Of a stretch of DNA of 64,000 nucleotides, positions 24,924 through 36,177 are shown piece after piece (position 1 is the first letter of the stretch; each line of letters begins with the position of its first letter). The position numbers and the translations under genes were made by a program. The stretch is from Brachypodius melanocephalos (lineage: Eukaryota > Chordata > Aves > Passeriformes > Pycnonotidae). The notes below the pieces were generated by a model. That model had not been told where the DNA came from. It made no database searches and saw only the letters and a list, made by a program, of their open reading frames with translations. The DNA is taken from assembly GCA_013398615.1 (NCBI GenBank), contig VZSR01003806.1, positions 1,131,393 to 1,195,392 of the forward strand, in the 5' to 3' direction.

Positions 24924-27604
24924 ATCAAAATCTGAGAAGCCAACTAAAAATATTCAGAGGGACAGACAGAAGTTACAAGAGCAGATTTGGTGAGAGAAGG
25001 GGTCCCTCTCCAGGCTGCAGTTTTCTAGTGCCCTTGTGCTGTTGACACAAGGTTACTGTAGTTCCCTCTTTGGATGCTGCTCAGATCCTCCAGCACTCAA
25101 AGCGACGTTTGCATCCAAAGAACTGAGCTTCTATTCACGTATCTGGAACAGCAGCATTGTTATTTTGCTCCCTTCATGGTTTTTCCTGTGCCAACCCGGC
25201 AGAAAGCTACAGAACTGAATCAGAATTCAGCTTGGCTTCCTCGGTAATCGCGACAGAGTGGGCCCTGTCCCTGAGGTTGCACTTAAAGTATTGCTCGTTT
25301 GTGTTCATGAAAAGGAGTGGAGAAAGACAGTCATCCCTAGAAGAGAAAGTGCACTGTATCCTCTACAAGCCTCAGCCATTGGGAAGTCATTTTAAGTTAT
25401 CTGCAATTTCTGTGTACTATTTTCAAAGATGCTTGCACAGTTTTTGGACAAATACTTGAAAGTGTTTGAATTACTGTAAAATTCTCTGAACTAAATAGAT
25501 AAAGCATCTAAAAATAGGTAATGTGTAACAGATGTAGCACTGCATGTAAACAATGTTCTTAGAAATAGTTATATAAGATTACAGCTGAAAAATTTGCCAG
25601 CTCATGAAGTTATGTTAACATGCTGGAAAAATATGACCATATATTTATGTCACAGAGCTCTTTCTGGTTGTAAATCTGTTATAAGTTTTTGGAGGTTGGT
25701 CTTATATAATCTTTCCCAGCATTTCTAAGGTTTTGATAATCTTTCTGAGACCAATTTACTCTGTAATTCTTCTTCCAGGAGAGAACATTGACATTTATTT
25801 TTCTATATTTTGCAACTCTTTGAAAAGAAATGTGGAGGAAATCTTCCACAAATAAACTTCTGAAGTGTAATAGTAGAAGACCTTTGGAAAGGTCTTTCCT
25901 TTTTTTCTTCCACTGAATAAATGCACCAAGCAATTTTCTGCCATGTTGACACACTACCTGCTTTTAATTTCCTAATCTATATTGTTATTTCGTAAAGATT
26001 CAAGGCACCCACTCACAAGGCAGTACAGAAAAACAGCTTAATAGTGGCCAGCAGCCTTCCCTAACTTAATTTAGGTTAGTGAATGAAAAATATTGCACCC
26101 AGATGGAACATTAGGTTGAATTGGTCAGATCTAGGATTTTATTGCTTGGTCTAAAATTTGATGAAACTTTTACCTAAAAGTGGTAAGCTTAACACAAGTA
26201 ACCACAAACTCATTTTTTGCTCATTGTTCATATAATCTAACTCAGACAACAAAGAATTTAAGACAACTAAGCCTAATTTAGTCATCATGGACTCATGAAA
26301 AGTAATTCTTTTCATCCTAAAGTAGGGGTCTGAAATAGGCAAGGTTGATCTCTATAGGGATCTATTTCATTAGGAATGGCCTACAGAGACATTAAATTTG
26401 AAGGTTTAAATTATATAATGCATTTCCAAATGACTGTTTCTTTACTACAGAAATTCCACTAGTAGGAAAACTATATTTGGGTTTTATTTCATTACCTCTT
26501 AAGTGGGTGTTTCTAAAAAAATTGTTGAAATTTTTTCTTTTCTGCTTTTGTCACTAGTGTTTATGTTTTAGGGACAACATAGCAGCTTCTGCCCTAGTGC
26601 ACCAGAGGGCCTTAGGGAAGATGACAGGTGCTACTGAGCTATAAAATTGGTGGTAGATCACATCACTGCACAAAATCTCAATCAGAGGACAAAGCACAGT
26701 AAGAGTGCAATGAAGAACAAAGGAATTAAGATGTGAATTAAATGGATAAGAAATTATTTCATTCTCTGGAAAAAACCAGATTTCTGCTAGAAGTTTGCAA
26801 ATGACCCATCAAACATCATTTATGATGGCAACTGATTTTACAGGGCAATGAAATCCTTTTCAGTAGTCTGAAAATTTCTTTAGGTCATTGTGAACATTTG
26901 ATTTGTTAGCATGAGATCTTTTCCTTTCTTTTTTTTTTTAAATATATATTCAGCTTTATATACATAGAATTAAAGCCTGTTACCCATAAAATATAGATAA
27001 ATTATGTGTGAATTAGGGAGGTAAAATACAATTCTTCACTTGATTTCAGATTTTATTTGCATTACACAAGTTTGAGACTTATTTAATGGCAAGCAGCTGT
27101 CAAATTATATATAATTTTAATAAGATCTTTGTACAGCATGTCACCTTTGCAGTCTGCAAAGGCGTTAATTTTATCTGCAAAACCTGGTGTCACAGTTATA
27201 GGATTTCAGCTTCAGAGTTCTTAAAAAACTGTAAAAACTGACAAAACTACTCAAAAGAGTATTATTGTATAGAGCAAACTCACAGTACCATACTTCATTT
27301 TCTTAGGAAGGGAAGATGGAGTAGGGAACCTTCCTAGCAGCTTGGGAAACCATCCTTTATATTTACACATAAATTCAGTCTCAAATTTCTGTTTTTCTTG
27401 AAACATTGCAATACTTCTAGTTGTAGAGTAACTATTGCTGGAACAGAAGTAATTGTTCATTATTGATATTCTGTGGATCTCTTAAAAAAACCCCACCAAA
27501 CCAGTATTTTTCTAAAGGGAGATTTTTCCATTGTAAAAGCTATCTTGACTCTTCTAATATTTATGCAAATGTCCATTAAACCTATTCTTTAGCATAATTC
27601 CTGC
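24924..27604. other. unique sequence, GC-richer patch at 24960-25320
   Basis: No gene recognised. The first 400 bases are GC-richer than the neighbourhood and hold a few CpGs (AAGCGACG, CTCGG, ATCGCGAC). Overlapping plus-strand frames (25036-25218, 25157-25459) show no known domain. This could be a regulatory element or an untranslated exon. The rest (25460-27604) is ordinary AT-rich sequence with a T run near 26931-26939. Confidence 0.45.
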
Positions 27605-28435
27605 TGCTTAGTCCAGTGCCAGTTTAAGGTTTACAAGCTTGCCATTCCCCAGATCTTCTCCAGAGCCCTTTTCTTTTAAGAGAAATGGCCTGACATTTGC
27701 CATACATGGCTATTCAGCTGTTTCATTCTTAAGATTTCATAGAACTCAAGGAGTAACGATTAAATCCTGGGTATAGCATTTAATCCTGCTGATGTTCTGC
27801 TGCTAATCTTGTCAACTTGTTCTGTAATCTCTTCTACAGTCACTTTAGTTTTAGATGGATTCTCTGATGAACCCCTGTGCAAAAATTGTATTGAGGAAGG
27901 AATCTCCACAGCTTTTTCAAAGTGAAAATTGATGCCAAGAAGTCACTTATCTCCTATGCAATTGTATGTCCTTTCTAAGGGTTCCTTTTATACCCTTCTC
28001 ATTAAGAGGACCTGCAGGCTCTCTGCCAGGCTTCCTGATCTTGATTTGTTTGAAAAAAAAGACTTATTATTACCTCTGAGACTTATTATCACCTCTGAAA
28101 CTCTTTCACTAGCTTTTTCTCAAAATTTCTTTTCAGTCGGTCTTATCTGCCAGAGTTATTTTCTTCATTTAAACTCAGCTTCAGCTTTTTTGAAATGCGC
28201 TCCTGTATCTAATGGCCTTCTTTACCCTGCTAGTTAGCTGGGCTTTTCAGTCCTTCTGTGCCTTTTCAGTCTATTCTAAAGAAATGGTGTGCATTTGCAC
28301 TATGTTTCCAATGCAGTTTCTTTATGAAAAGTCCAGGCTGTCAAGAAAGATATAATTTTCCAGGTTGCCACTTTTTGATGAGCTTTCTCTTTTCTAAGCA
28401 TTAAATTGAATACAACCCTGGAATTTCTAGACTTG
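27605..28435 (-). mobile_element. ancient CR1/L3-like LINE internal fragment, antisense
   Basis: The plus-strand text follows, in order, a widespread amniote CR1-type repeat read in antisense: 'ccagtttaaggtttacaag', 'aaatggcctgacatttgcca', 'acttgttctgtaatctcttc', 'gaagtcacttatctcctatg', 'ggcaggcttcctgatc'-like text (28020-28040) and 'gagctttctcttttctaa'. In the sense direction this corresponds to the linker after the endonuclease domain and the early reverse-transcriptase region of ORF2. Divergence is high, with many stops and no long frame left, so it is much older than the CR1 copies with intact tails. It holds a 19-bp tandem duplication (28061-28098). The family call is from remembered text, not from a search. 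Confidence 0.65.
28061..28098. repeat. 19-bp tandem duplication
   Basis: GACTTATTATTACCTCTGA is followed directly by GACTTATTATCACCTCTGA, with one difference. It is a local duplication inside the old CR1 fragment. Confidence 0.9.
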
Positions 28436-28558
28436 TTCTGCATTAATACAGTGTCTAAGTATATTAAGTACTTTCCTTAATACATTTTACCATTACTACT
28501 TGCTAATTACATTCATATAGACATTTAGCATTTTAGCAAAGCAACATATTCAAACTCA
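28436..28558. other. AT-rich spacer between two CR1 pieces
   Basis: Short unique AT-rich sequence separating the ancient CR1 fragment from the younger one. Confidence 0.6.
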
Positions 28559-29200
28559 GAACCACAGAACCATAAAATGGTTTGGGTTGAAGAGAACTTT
28601 AAATGTAACTGATTTCCAAGCCCTCCCAGCCATGGGCAGGGAAAACTTCCACTACACCAGATTGCTCAAAGCCCCGTCCAGCCTGGCCTTGAACAATTAG
28701 AGGAATGGGGCACCTGCAGCTTCATTTTCAAGAACTCTGGCATCCCTTCCCTCCAGCACACCAACTGCAATTCACAATTTGGTGTCATCAGCAAACTTGC
28801 TGAGGATGCACTCAATCCCATTGTGCATGTCACTGGAAAAAAATGTAAAACAGCTCCAGACCCACTACTGACCCCTAAGGAACACCCCTCATCACTCCTT
28901 TACTTGGACATTGAGTCATAGACCACAACTCTTTGAGTGCAACCATTCCAGCCAGTTCCTTATCTACCAAGCTGTCCATCCATTAAATCCTTCTCTCTCC
29001 ACTTTAGAGACGAGAGTGTTGAGTGGGAAGGTGTCAAATGCTTTGCACAAGTCCAGGTAGATGACTTCAGCTGCTCTTCCCACATCCACTAACACTGTAA
29101 ACCCATCACAGGAAGCCACCAATCTTTTTCAGGCACAATCTGCCCTTACTGAAGCCATCCTGGCTCTCACCAATCACCTCCTGAATAAAGTCCTTTGAGA
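28559..29200 (-). mobile_element. CR1 LINE, antisense, with apparent internal deletion
   Basis: The 3' end lies at the left ('accacagaaccataaaatgg', the reversed CR1 tail), followed by the reversed 3' UTR ('tgggcagggaaaacttccac', 'ccagcctggccttgaacaat'). Near 28725-28770 the text jumps to ORF2: 'aatttggtgtcatcagcaaac', 'tttgcacaagtccaggtaga' and 'ctgaagccatcctggctctc' are the RT region in antisense. The segment normally lying between these parts (ORF2 C-terminus) appears to be missing, so the copy is deleted as well as 5'-truncated. Stops interrupt every frame. Confidence 0.88.
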
Positions 29201-31619
29201 AATAGCAATAGAGTTAATTATGCAGCCTTGGCATGTTTGTCTCATCTGGCACAGAGGATTCCATAACTGCAGTCTTTCTTTCATGTGTCAGGTAGAATAA
29301 CATACTATTGTGTCTCTTTTCATTTATTTTTTTCACATTATAACCTTCTGTCACTGACGATTACTGCATGATTGATTGATGGATTGATTAATGGTCAATT
29401 TCGGATTTTTCCAGCAGACCAAAGGAGATGAGGAAACAGTCTTGACACAGTGACTGTTATCCTCCTGTCTTTTCCTCTCTGAGATTGATTACATCTCTAC
29501 TGCAAAAATCACGGTTTCTAAGTCCTTTGATCCCTCTCTTCCACTTCTGATTATAGTTTTCAATTTAGTTTTAGCTTAACAGCCTTTCAGCCAAATTCAC
29601 TGGCATGTTCTTGAAGCTTAAAGCATTTTCAGCTTTTGGCTCAGGTTATCTACTGAAATGGTCAGCAAACAACTGAACCGAATAGAACACCACCGTGCAA
29701 ATGCATGAACTAAAAGATATGTGATTGGAAAACTTGAGCACCCTTTCAGTCACCTGAATACTGGTGTTCATGAATATTAGAACAAATTACAGCACAGTGC
29801 TAAAAAATCAGCCAGTAAATTGCCTTGAAAAAAATAGTGTTTCCTATAATCCGTTTTTCATAGCATTTTAGAAAATGAGGGGTAAAGGTCTCTTGTATAT
29901 TAACTATAGCACCATGTGACTCGTATTCTTTATCAGTTGCTGAGCAACGGTCATACTCTGAATTTTTAAACTCATTAGCAAGCTGAACAGGCTGGCATTT
30001 GGCAGATGTTATTTGATTTTGTTTGGAGGCAAGTCAATGGGGGAGACAGAAGAGACATTGAGCTCATTGTGTTATCTTGCTTCTGTTATTAAATTCTCAT
30101 GATATTTTAAATATATCTAAGGAGACTGAGAGGAACATCTTAATTTTCCGATTATTCAAAGAAGTTTTATGTGGTTCATGTAGTAATATAAATTGAACAC
30201 ACAAGCCAAATTTTGTTAGCTTCAAACACATTTTAATCTGTACCTAACATTTTCCTGAACTATTTCAGTCATTAGCAATGGCTGAAGTAGCTTTATTTGA
30301 ATCCTCCAATCATGCAAGCATTTCTTAAACAGTTTTGCCAGCATACCTCGTCCTTGACCAGGAATATTTTATTTTTATGTTCCAATTGAAGCCTTTTTTA
30401 ATAGAAGAACTGTCAATTGTTATAAACCTTTTGGTGCTGTGTGACAGTGATGTGATGTGACCGTGCATTCACAAAGAATTCGCTCTTCTTGGATTTTAAG
30501 GTAGTGATGGCCGAAGCTTACAAGTCTTGGCAATGTGCCTAAGTAAGCTTAAACCACTGAAACTTTGAACTAATGATTTATAAACCAGCAGGGGACCTCT
30601 ACAGAGCATAAGTATAAGAGAAGTCAGATACTGTCAGATTTGTAACATTTATTCAGGAGCACACGTCTCCCACTCAAATACCAGATGTCAGTGTATTGTT
30701 TTCTTGACTCATTAATGGCAGTTCTAGCATGGTTGTCTTTTCTGGCTGAAGCTGATTAATGAACTAGTGAAAAGAGAGTAATACTGTTCCTTAGTTTCTA
30801 AGAGCTGTCTTGAGTATCTTCTTTGTCTAAGGAAACTTTATCCAAACCACTTACTTCCATGTGACTTACGTGATCATTATGAAGTACGGAATTGTTATTG
30901 TTGGTTTTAAACTCAGTAGCAGACATGGGGCCCAACTCACATTTTTCACACTTGGCATTATAGATAAATGAACATTAAGAAATTACTCATACTGGTATAT
31001 GCAGAATGTTTTAACTCCTCCAATTATTTAAATTACAAATTTCTGATAGTCTTGCAAGTACTTGCTGAGCAATTCTGGAAACTAATTTGTCTGACTTCTG
31101 GGTATTTTGGACTTTTTTTAACCTTATTTGGTTGGCTGCAGATAGAGTCTGCATATTTATCTCAATAACAGGTACTAATAATATTGTAGAAAATAAGTCT
31201 ATCAAATCTATGGGGACGGCTTCTAAGACAAAAAACCCCCAAATATCTGGGTATATTATCATGCTTTGGTCAGTAACATAATAAAATAGGAAATATCAAA
31301 GTAATATCTAGCAATAAAAAGAAAAAGGTATATAGGGAAAGTTGGATTGAGTGAAATCACCTGTTTTGTTAAAAATACTTAGGGAACATAGACCGGACTC
31401 ATACTTGAAATCACAGTTTATAAGACACAGAAAGACTGTTCTGCAACATGTGGTTGCTAAATTAACTTCTAATGGATATTGTGGATGCTAAAATTTACAT
31501 AAGCTCAAAGAAAGACAGTTAAGGGAAGAAAAATCCATTAGGGCCTTTGGCTGAGTAAGCTTCTGAGGTACAAGTTATTTGGGTTAAGAAAGTGTGACAT
31601 ACTGAGGAAGTGTTACTGG
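29201..31619. other. AT-rich unique sequence
   Basis: No gene recognised. A short TGAT-type run (GATTGATTGATGGATTGATT, about 29371-29390) is present. Open frames at 30968-31281 overlap in several frames and have no signature. Confidence 0.6.
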
Positions 31620-31631
31620 TTTTTTTTTTTC
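31620..31631. repeat. poly-T run
   Basis: About 11-12 T in a row. Confidence 0.85.
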
Positions 31632-31766
31632 CTCTGGTTTTATACCTTTCCTAGGAAGCTGGTATTGGTGACATGTCCTTTCAGTCTTAGAGTTTACAAT
31701 CATCTTTTATGCAGCTATTTATCATTAATTCTACATACATAGATCTAATACTATCACAGAGATGGT

Positions 31767-31900
31767 CGGGGTTTCTTTTGGTGGTTGGTTGGTTGGAGTT
31801 TTGGAGTGGGCTTTTTGTTTGGTTGGTTTTGGGGGTTTTTTGTGTGGTTTGGTGGGGGTTGTTTGTTTGTTTTCCTTTGCTTTTCTTTTGTTTTCTTTTT
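31767..31900. repeat. G/T-rich low-complexity tract
   Basis: The plus strand is nearly free of A and C, with GGTT, GTTT and GGGGGTT units and several G runs of 3-5. The long frames on both strands here code for Trp/Leu/Phe-rich or Pro/Thr/Lys-rich runs and are composition artefacts. Confidence 0.9.
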
Positions 31901-32522
31901 AAATCCATGTCTCTCTTTTGTAATTTCTTTCTTCTTTGAGCCAAATTAAAGAGCAAAACCATCAAATGCTGCAGGGTGCATCATGTAGGAAGTGTGTCTA
32001 CACAAGTACTCTTCCCACTGCCTCCTTCCTGTTCTGTGGAGTCACTGGTAATCATCTACTACTCTTGGACTGAAACCATTTTTTTTAGTGCACAATGGCT
32101 TATAGTTGACAGAGAAGGAATTCTAAAGTCTTCCTGCTTGGTGAAATTTTGGAGCCTCCTTATGCATTTTCAAAGTTTATATATCAAAAGGTTTTGGTTT
32201 CCAAGTAATATCAGCATAATTTTCACCAAGACTTTTAAAGGTCTCTCTAACACAAAGAGGATCTTTTACTCTTGAAGATGCAGCTCTGTAAGGTAGGGCT
32301 GATACTGCCAGGTAATTCTAAAACTTGGGATCTATTTCTAGCAGAAACACATTATAAATTCACCTCATGAATGGAACTGGAATTATTGCTGTGTGTTTGA
32401 AAGCAAGAAAAAATAGTAAAGACTGTCTTCCTAGTTTTATTTTCTTCACCGATATCACTCACATATTACATCAGTATGGAAAATAACTGTTATTTGGTAC
32501 AGTATATCTTTATTAAACATCA
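31901..32522. other. AT-rich unique sequence
   Basis: Nothing recognised. The plus frame at 31976-32275 (99 codons) has no domain. Confidence 0.6.
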
Positions 32523-33040
32523 GCTTACAGAGTGTTTGAGGTTGAAAGGGATCTGTGGAGATCATCCAGTCCAATCCCTTTGCTCAGGCAGGGCCACCTA
32601 GAGCCAGTAGTGCACAACCATGTCTAGTGTGAGTTTCAATAAACCTAAGGAGGGAGACTCCATGACCTCTCCGGGCAACCTTTGTGAGTGCTCAGTCCTC
32701 ATTGTAGTAAAAAGTGTTTCCTGATGTTCAGATGGCAGATCTTGTGCTTCAGTTTTTGCCCATTACATTTTATCTCATTACTGGGCACCCCTGAATAGAG
32801 CCTGTTTCTGTTCTCTTTGCACACTCACATCAGATGTTTACATACTGATAACACACCCCTGAGCCTTCTTTTCTACAGAGTGAATAGTCATGGCATTCTT
32901 GACATTTTCTAATAATGAGATGCTCCAGTCTCCAAATCATCTTAGTGGCTTTCTCTAGTGTGTCCATGTCTCTCTTGAAAAGGACAGCAGAGTTGAACCC
33001 AGGACTCCAGGTATGGTCTTCCCAATGCTGAATAAAGGGG
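32523..33040 (-). mobile_element. CR1 LINE 3' part, antisense (copy A)
   Basis: The left edge carries the reversed 3' UTR ('gaggttgaaagggatctgtg', 'gatcatccagtccaatccc'), then the reversed ORF2 end ('aagtgtttcctgatgttcag') and further ORF2 text ('gtgtccatgtctctcttgaa', 'caggactccaggtatggtc'). The octamer tail itself is not visible at 32523. The right edge at about 33040 runs directly into the 3' end of a second CR1 in the same orientation, so this copy stops there on its 5' side. Confidence 0.9.
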
Positions 33041-33970
33041 AAGAATGGGTAAGGCTGGAAGGGACCACTGGAAGTCATCTAGTACAACCTCCCTGCTCAA
33101 TTACAGATGCCTAGAGCATGTTACTCAGGATTGTGTCTAGACAGCTTGTGAATATCTCCAGTGAAGGAGATTCCACAACCTCTCTGGGCAATCTGTTCCA
33201 GATCACCCACACAGTGAAGAAGTTCTTCTGTATGTTCCAGTGGAACTTTCTGTGCATCAGTTTACGCTTGTTGCCCATTGCCCCTTGTCCTATAGCTTGG
33301 CACATCCAAGATGAACCTGCCTTCATCCTCTTCACACTCTCCCTTCAGATACTGATAGACATTGATGAGTTCTCCTCTCAGGTGACTCTTCTCGGGCTAA
33401 CAGGCCTAGCTCCCTCAGTCTTTCCTTGTGCTCCACTCACTCTATCATCTTTGTAATCTTCCACTGGACCCACTCCAGGACCTTCATGTCTCTCTTGCAC
33501 TGTGGAGCCCAGAACTGGACACAGAACTCCAGATGTGGCCTCACCAGGGCATAGTAGAGGGGCAAGATCAGCCCCCTTAACCTGCTGGCAATGGTCTTCT
33601 GAACACACCCCAGGACACCACTGGCCTTCTTGATCACAAGGGCACTCTCCTGGTTCATGAGGAGCATCTTGTACACCAGGACCCCTTACCAGCAGGTCAG
33701 CTCCCAGCTGGTACTGATGCATGGGGTTATTCTTCCACAGGTGCAGGCCTTGACATTTCTTCCTGTTGAGCTTCATGAGTCAGTCAATGTCTCTCTAAAT
33801 GGCAGTGTTGGACCTCTGTTAAATCAGCCACTTGTCCAAGATTCCAAATTTGTTAGGAGTAGCCTCTGTCTGATTGATTACTCAGGTCCTTGCAGGTGTT
33901 AAACAGGACTGGACCCAGTATTGACCCCATGGGTCCACCACTCACTCATCACTGGCTTCCAACCAGAGTT
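33041..33970 (-). mobile_element. CR1 LINE with ORF2 C-terminal half, antisense (copy B)
   Basis: The best preserved CR1 in the window. Minus-strand frames give 'KLNRKKCQGLHLWKNNPMHQ' (about 33717-33776), 'PLYYALVRPHLEFCVQFWAP' (about 33500-33575) and 'WNRLPREVVESPSLEIF' (about 33150-33210), the conserved CR1 ORF2 region after the RT core, in the correct order but spread over different frames. It is therefore frameshifted and inactive. The 3' UTR begins 'taaggctggaagggaccac' in plus view at 33050. The right border, near 33970, is approximate, since matching text fades ('actggacccagtattgaccc'). Confidence 0.93.
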
Positions 33971-34887
33971 TGTGTGGCATATCATCATACTCTGAGCCTG
34001 GAGATGGGGACAACTTCCACTTCACCTCACTCTCTGTTTATTCAGCCTATACTTTGTAGATGTGATTAAATAAGCACAGGAAAGAATTTTCTGAGTGGTA
34101 TTGGTTTAGAGACATTGATTCCTCGAATAGCATTAGATAGATTTTTTTTTTTTTTGAGCAAAGGTGACAAGCAGCATCCCAAGAAATTAATTGTCTTATT
34201 TGATTTCATTCTTGTCATCTGAATTCTGAAATGTAGGGAGGGCTGAATATTTGTGGGAGCATTAAAACTTAGCTGTCTTCCAAAAAGAAACTGTGATTGT
34301 AATTGTGAATTAGTGGTTATGATCCTGATATGAGTGGAAGAGCCTACTTGATTCATCAAGTGACAAGGGAGCCAGCAAACCTTTCCTATGCCTTAGGACA
34401 CCAAGCTTTCTTGGTTGGGTTGCGGAAAAGAAGAGTTGTGCGTAGTTTCCTGATTCTGGCTTGGTGGGCAGGGAGATGAGCCTTGTGCTCTTGGCTAAAG
34501 TGTGCAACACTGATTGCCAGCACTACCGAGATTATGAGATGAAAATTTAGGCTTCAGGGCTAGGACTCTCTCACTCGGTGTTTAGCTGGATGGGCAGAAT
34601 AAGTTGGATAGTAGATTTTATGATTTCTATATTATGGCATCTGCCTTATCTTAGGTAAATCCCTTCCAGTTCACACATATTTTAAATTGGAACATTTTAG
34701 GCTGTGTGCATAATATACAAATATGCACAAACATACTATCAGCATGCTACTGACTGAAAGCTTAGATAATTAAAAATAGCTGTTGTAATTGCTATTGAAC
34801 AACTTAGGTGTCTAGAAAGACCTGGGGCAAAATAAAATAAAAAGAAATATCATAAAAGTCTGTATTTCTTTTGAAAGATGATTTTAA
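33971..34887. other. AT-rich unique sequence with a short T run
   Basis: No gene recognised. A T run lies at about 34142-34155. Minus-strand frames at 34066-34510 have no known domain. Confidence 0.6.
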
Positions 34888-34934
34888 GTTTTTTGGGGGT
34901 TTTTTTTGTTTTTTGTTTTTTTTTTTTTTTTTTT
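34888..34934. repeat. T-rich tract
   Basis: Poly-T interrupted by GGGGG and single G, about 47 bases. Confidence 0.9.
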
Positions 34935-36149
34935 GTGAGGAAGAGATTTTATGAAGAAGAAATCTGCAATTTGAATGAAAAATTCATGGGAACTTGTAAT
35001 TATTTCCAAAGTGTGTGGAGCCAATTAAAAAAAAACCACTTTCTTCACAGCAGACCAAACAAAAAAATTATTTGGGTAGTCTCAAGTAGTTTTGATTTTT
35101 TTCCCAGATTATAAAAAACACTGCAAATGTGGTATGATTGGCAGTCTCCGCACAAAAAAGGCCAAGGAATAGAATAACAAGATAGTTTGCAGGTCAAGAG
35201 AAAAGGGTGAATTAGTAGAGTTGGAGTAAGAAACTTGCACAGCCTGAATCCACTGTTTGACTTGATCAGTACTGTTAGTCTTATACTTTGATGAACTAGA
35301 AATTCACTGAGAAAGATAGAAAAGAAGTAATAGTAGGGCTGAATGAATCCAGGAGCAGAAATGTGTTAAAGAACCTTTCACCTCCACTGTTATTTCACAG
35401 TGAAGCAGAACAAAGCCAGCCCTTTCAAAAGAAGTTAAAGGGAGTTTCTGAAATGAATCTTGCCAAGGTCAGAAATTCTTATAATTCTTATTACCTCTTC
35501 AGTGATGTCTGAAGAATATACTCTTGGTCTCACTTTATGATGGACAGGTGTAAAATGCAAGCCTCTAACACTTCCAGTAAACTTAGGGAAAAGTGGAAAA
35601 GTGTAAATGTAAATAGATAATGAAAGAAATCAAATAATGAGTCTCAATCTCTTGGCTGAGTTTAGTCCAATATGCCATTGTCACTTTGATACTAAGGTTA
35701 CTTAATGTAAAGTTTGATACTTTCCAGTGCATTCCATCCAATTTTTCTTTAAAATATTATTCCTACATTAATCATATTTACTTCCCAGAGAAGTCCAAAT
35801 AACCACACGGTTCAGATCAAAATCTACATTAATTTTCTCAGAGCAGCCTTATTAAGCAACAGAAGAAGAGATGTACACAATAATTCTAAACAGGAATTTT
35901 CTTTATGAGGGGAGAAGAAAGAAATACCATTTGCTTCTTCCTGTGTTTTGAGCCCTTTCTCCTCACTCACTGTTACTTTTTAGTATCAAGAGTTTACTTT
36001 CTTATGTGGCATCTTTAGCACAAAGATCTTTATCTACAGTCCAGTTTTGAGACAGTCCTCATAAAATTTGTCTTATTTGGTGTGGGTTTTTGTGTTAACA
36101 GTATGGTGGATAGTAGAGACATATCTTAGACACAGTGTTAATTTAATAG
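34935..36149. other. AT-rich unique sequence
   Basis: Nothing recognised. Confidence 0.65.
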
Positions 36150-36177
36150 TATTTGGAAAGGTCTTCCTTTCCAAATA
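36150..36177. repeat. perfect 12-bp inverted repeat, 4-nt loop
   Basis: TATTTGGAAAGG (36150-36161), TCTT, then CCTTTCCAAATA (36166-36177). It is a short, perfect hairpin. Confidence 0.88.

Noticed and set aside
31687..31965. Minus-strand Pro/Thr/Lys-rich and plus-strand Trp/Leu/Phe-rich frames
   Set aside because: They are products of the G/T-rich low-complexity tract.
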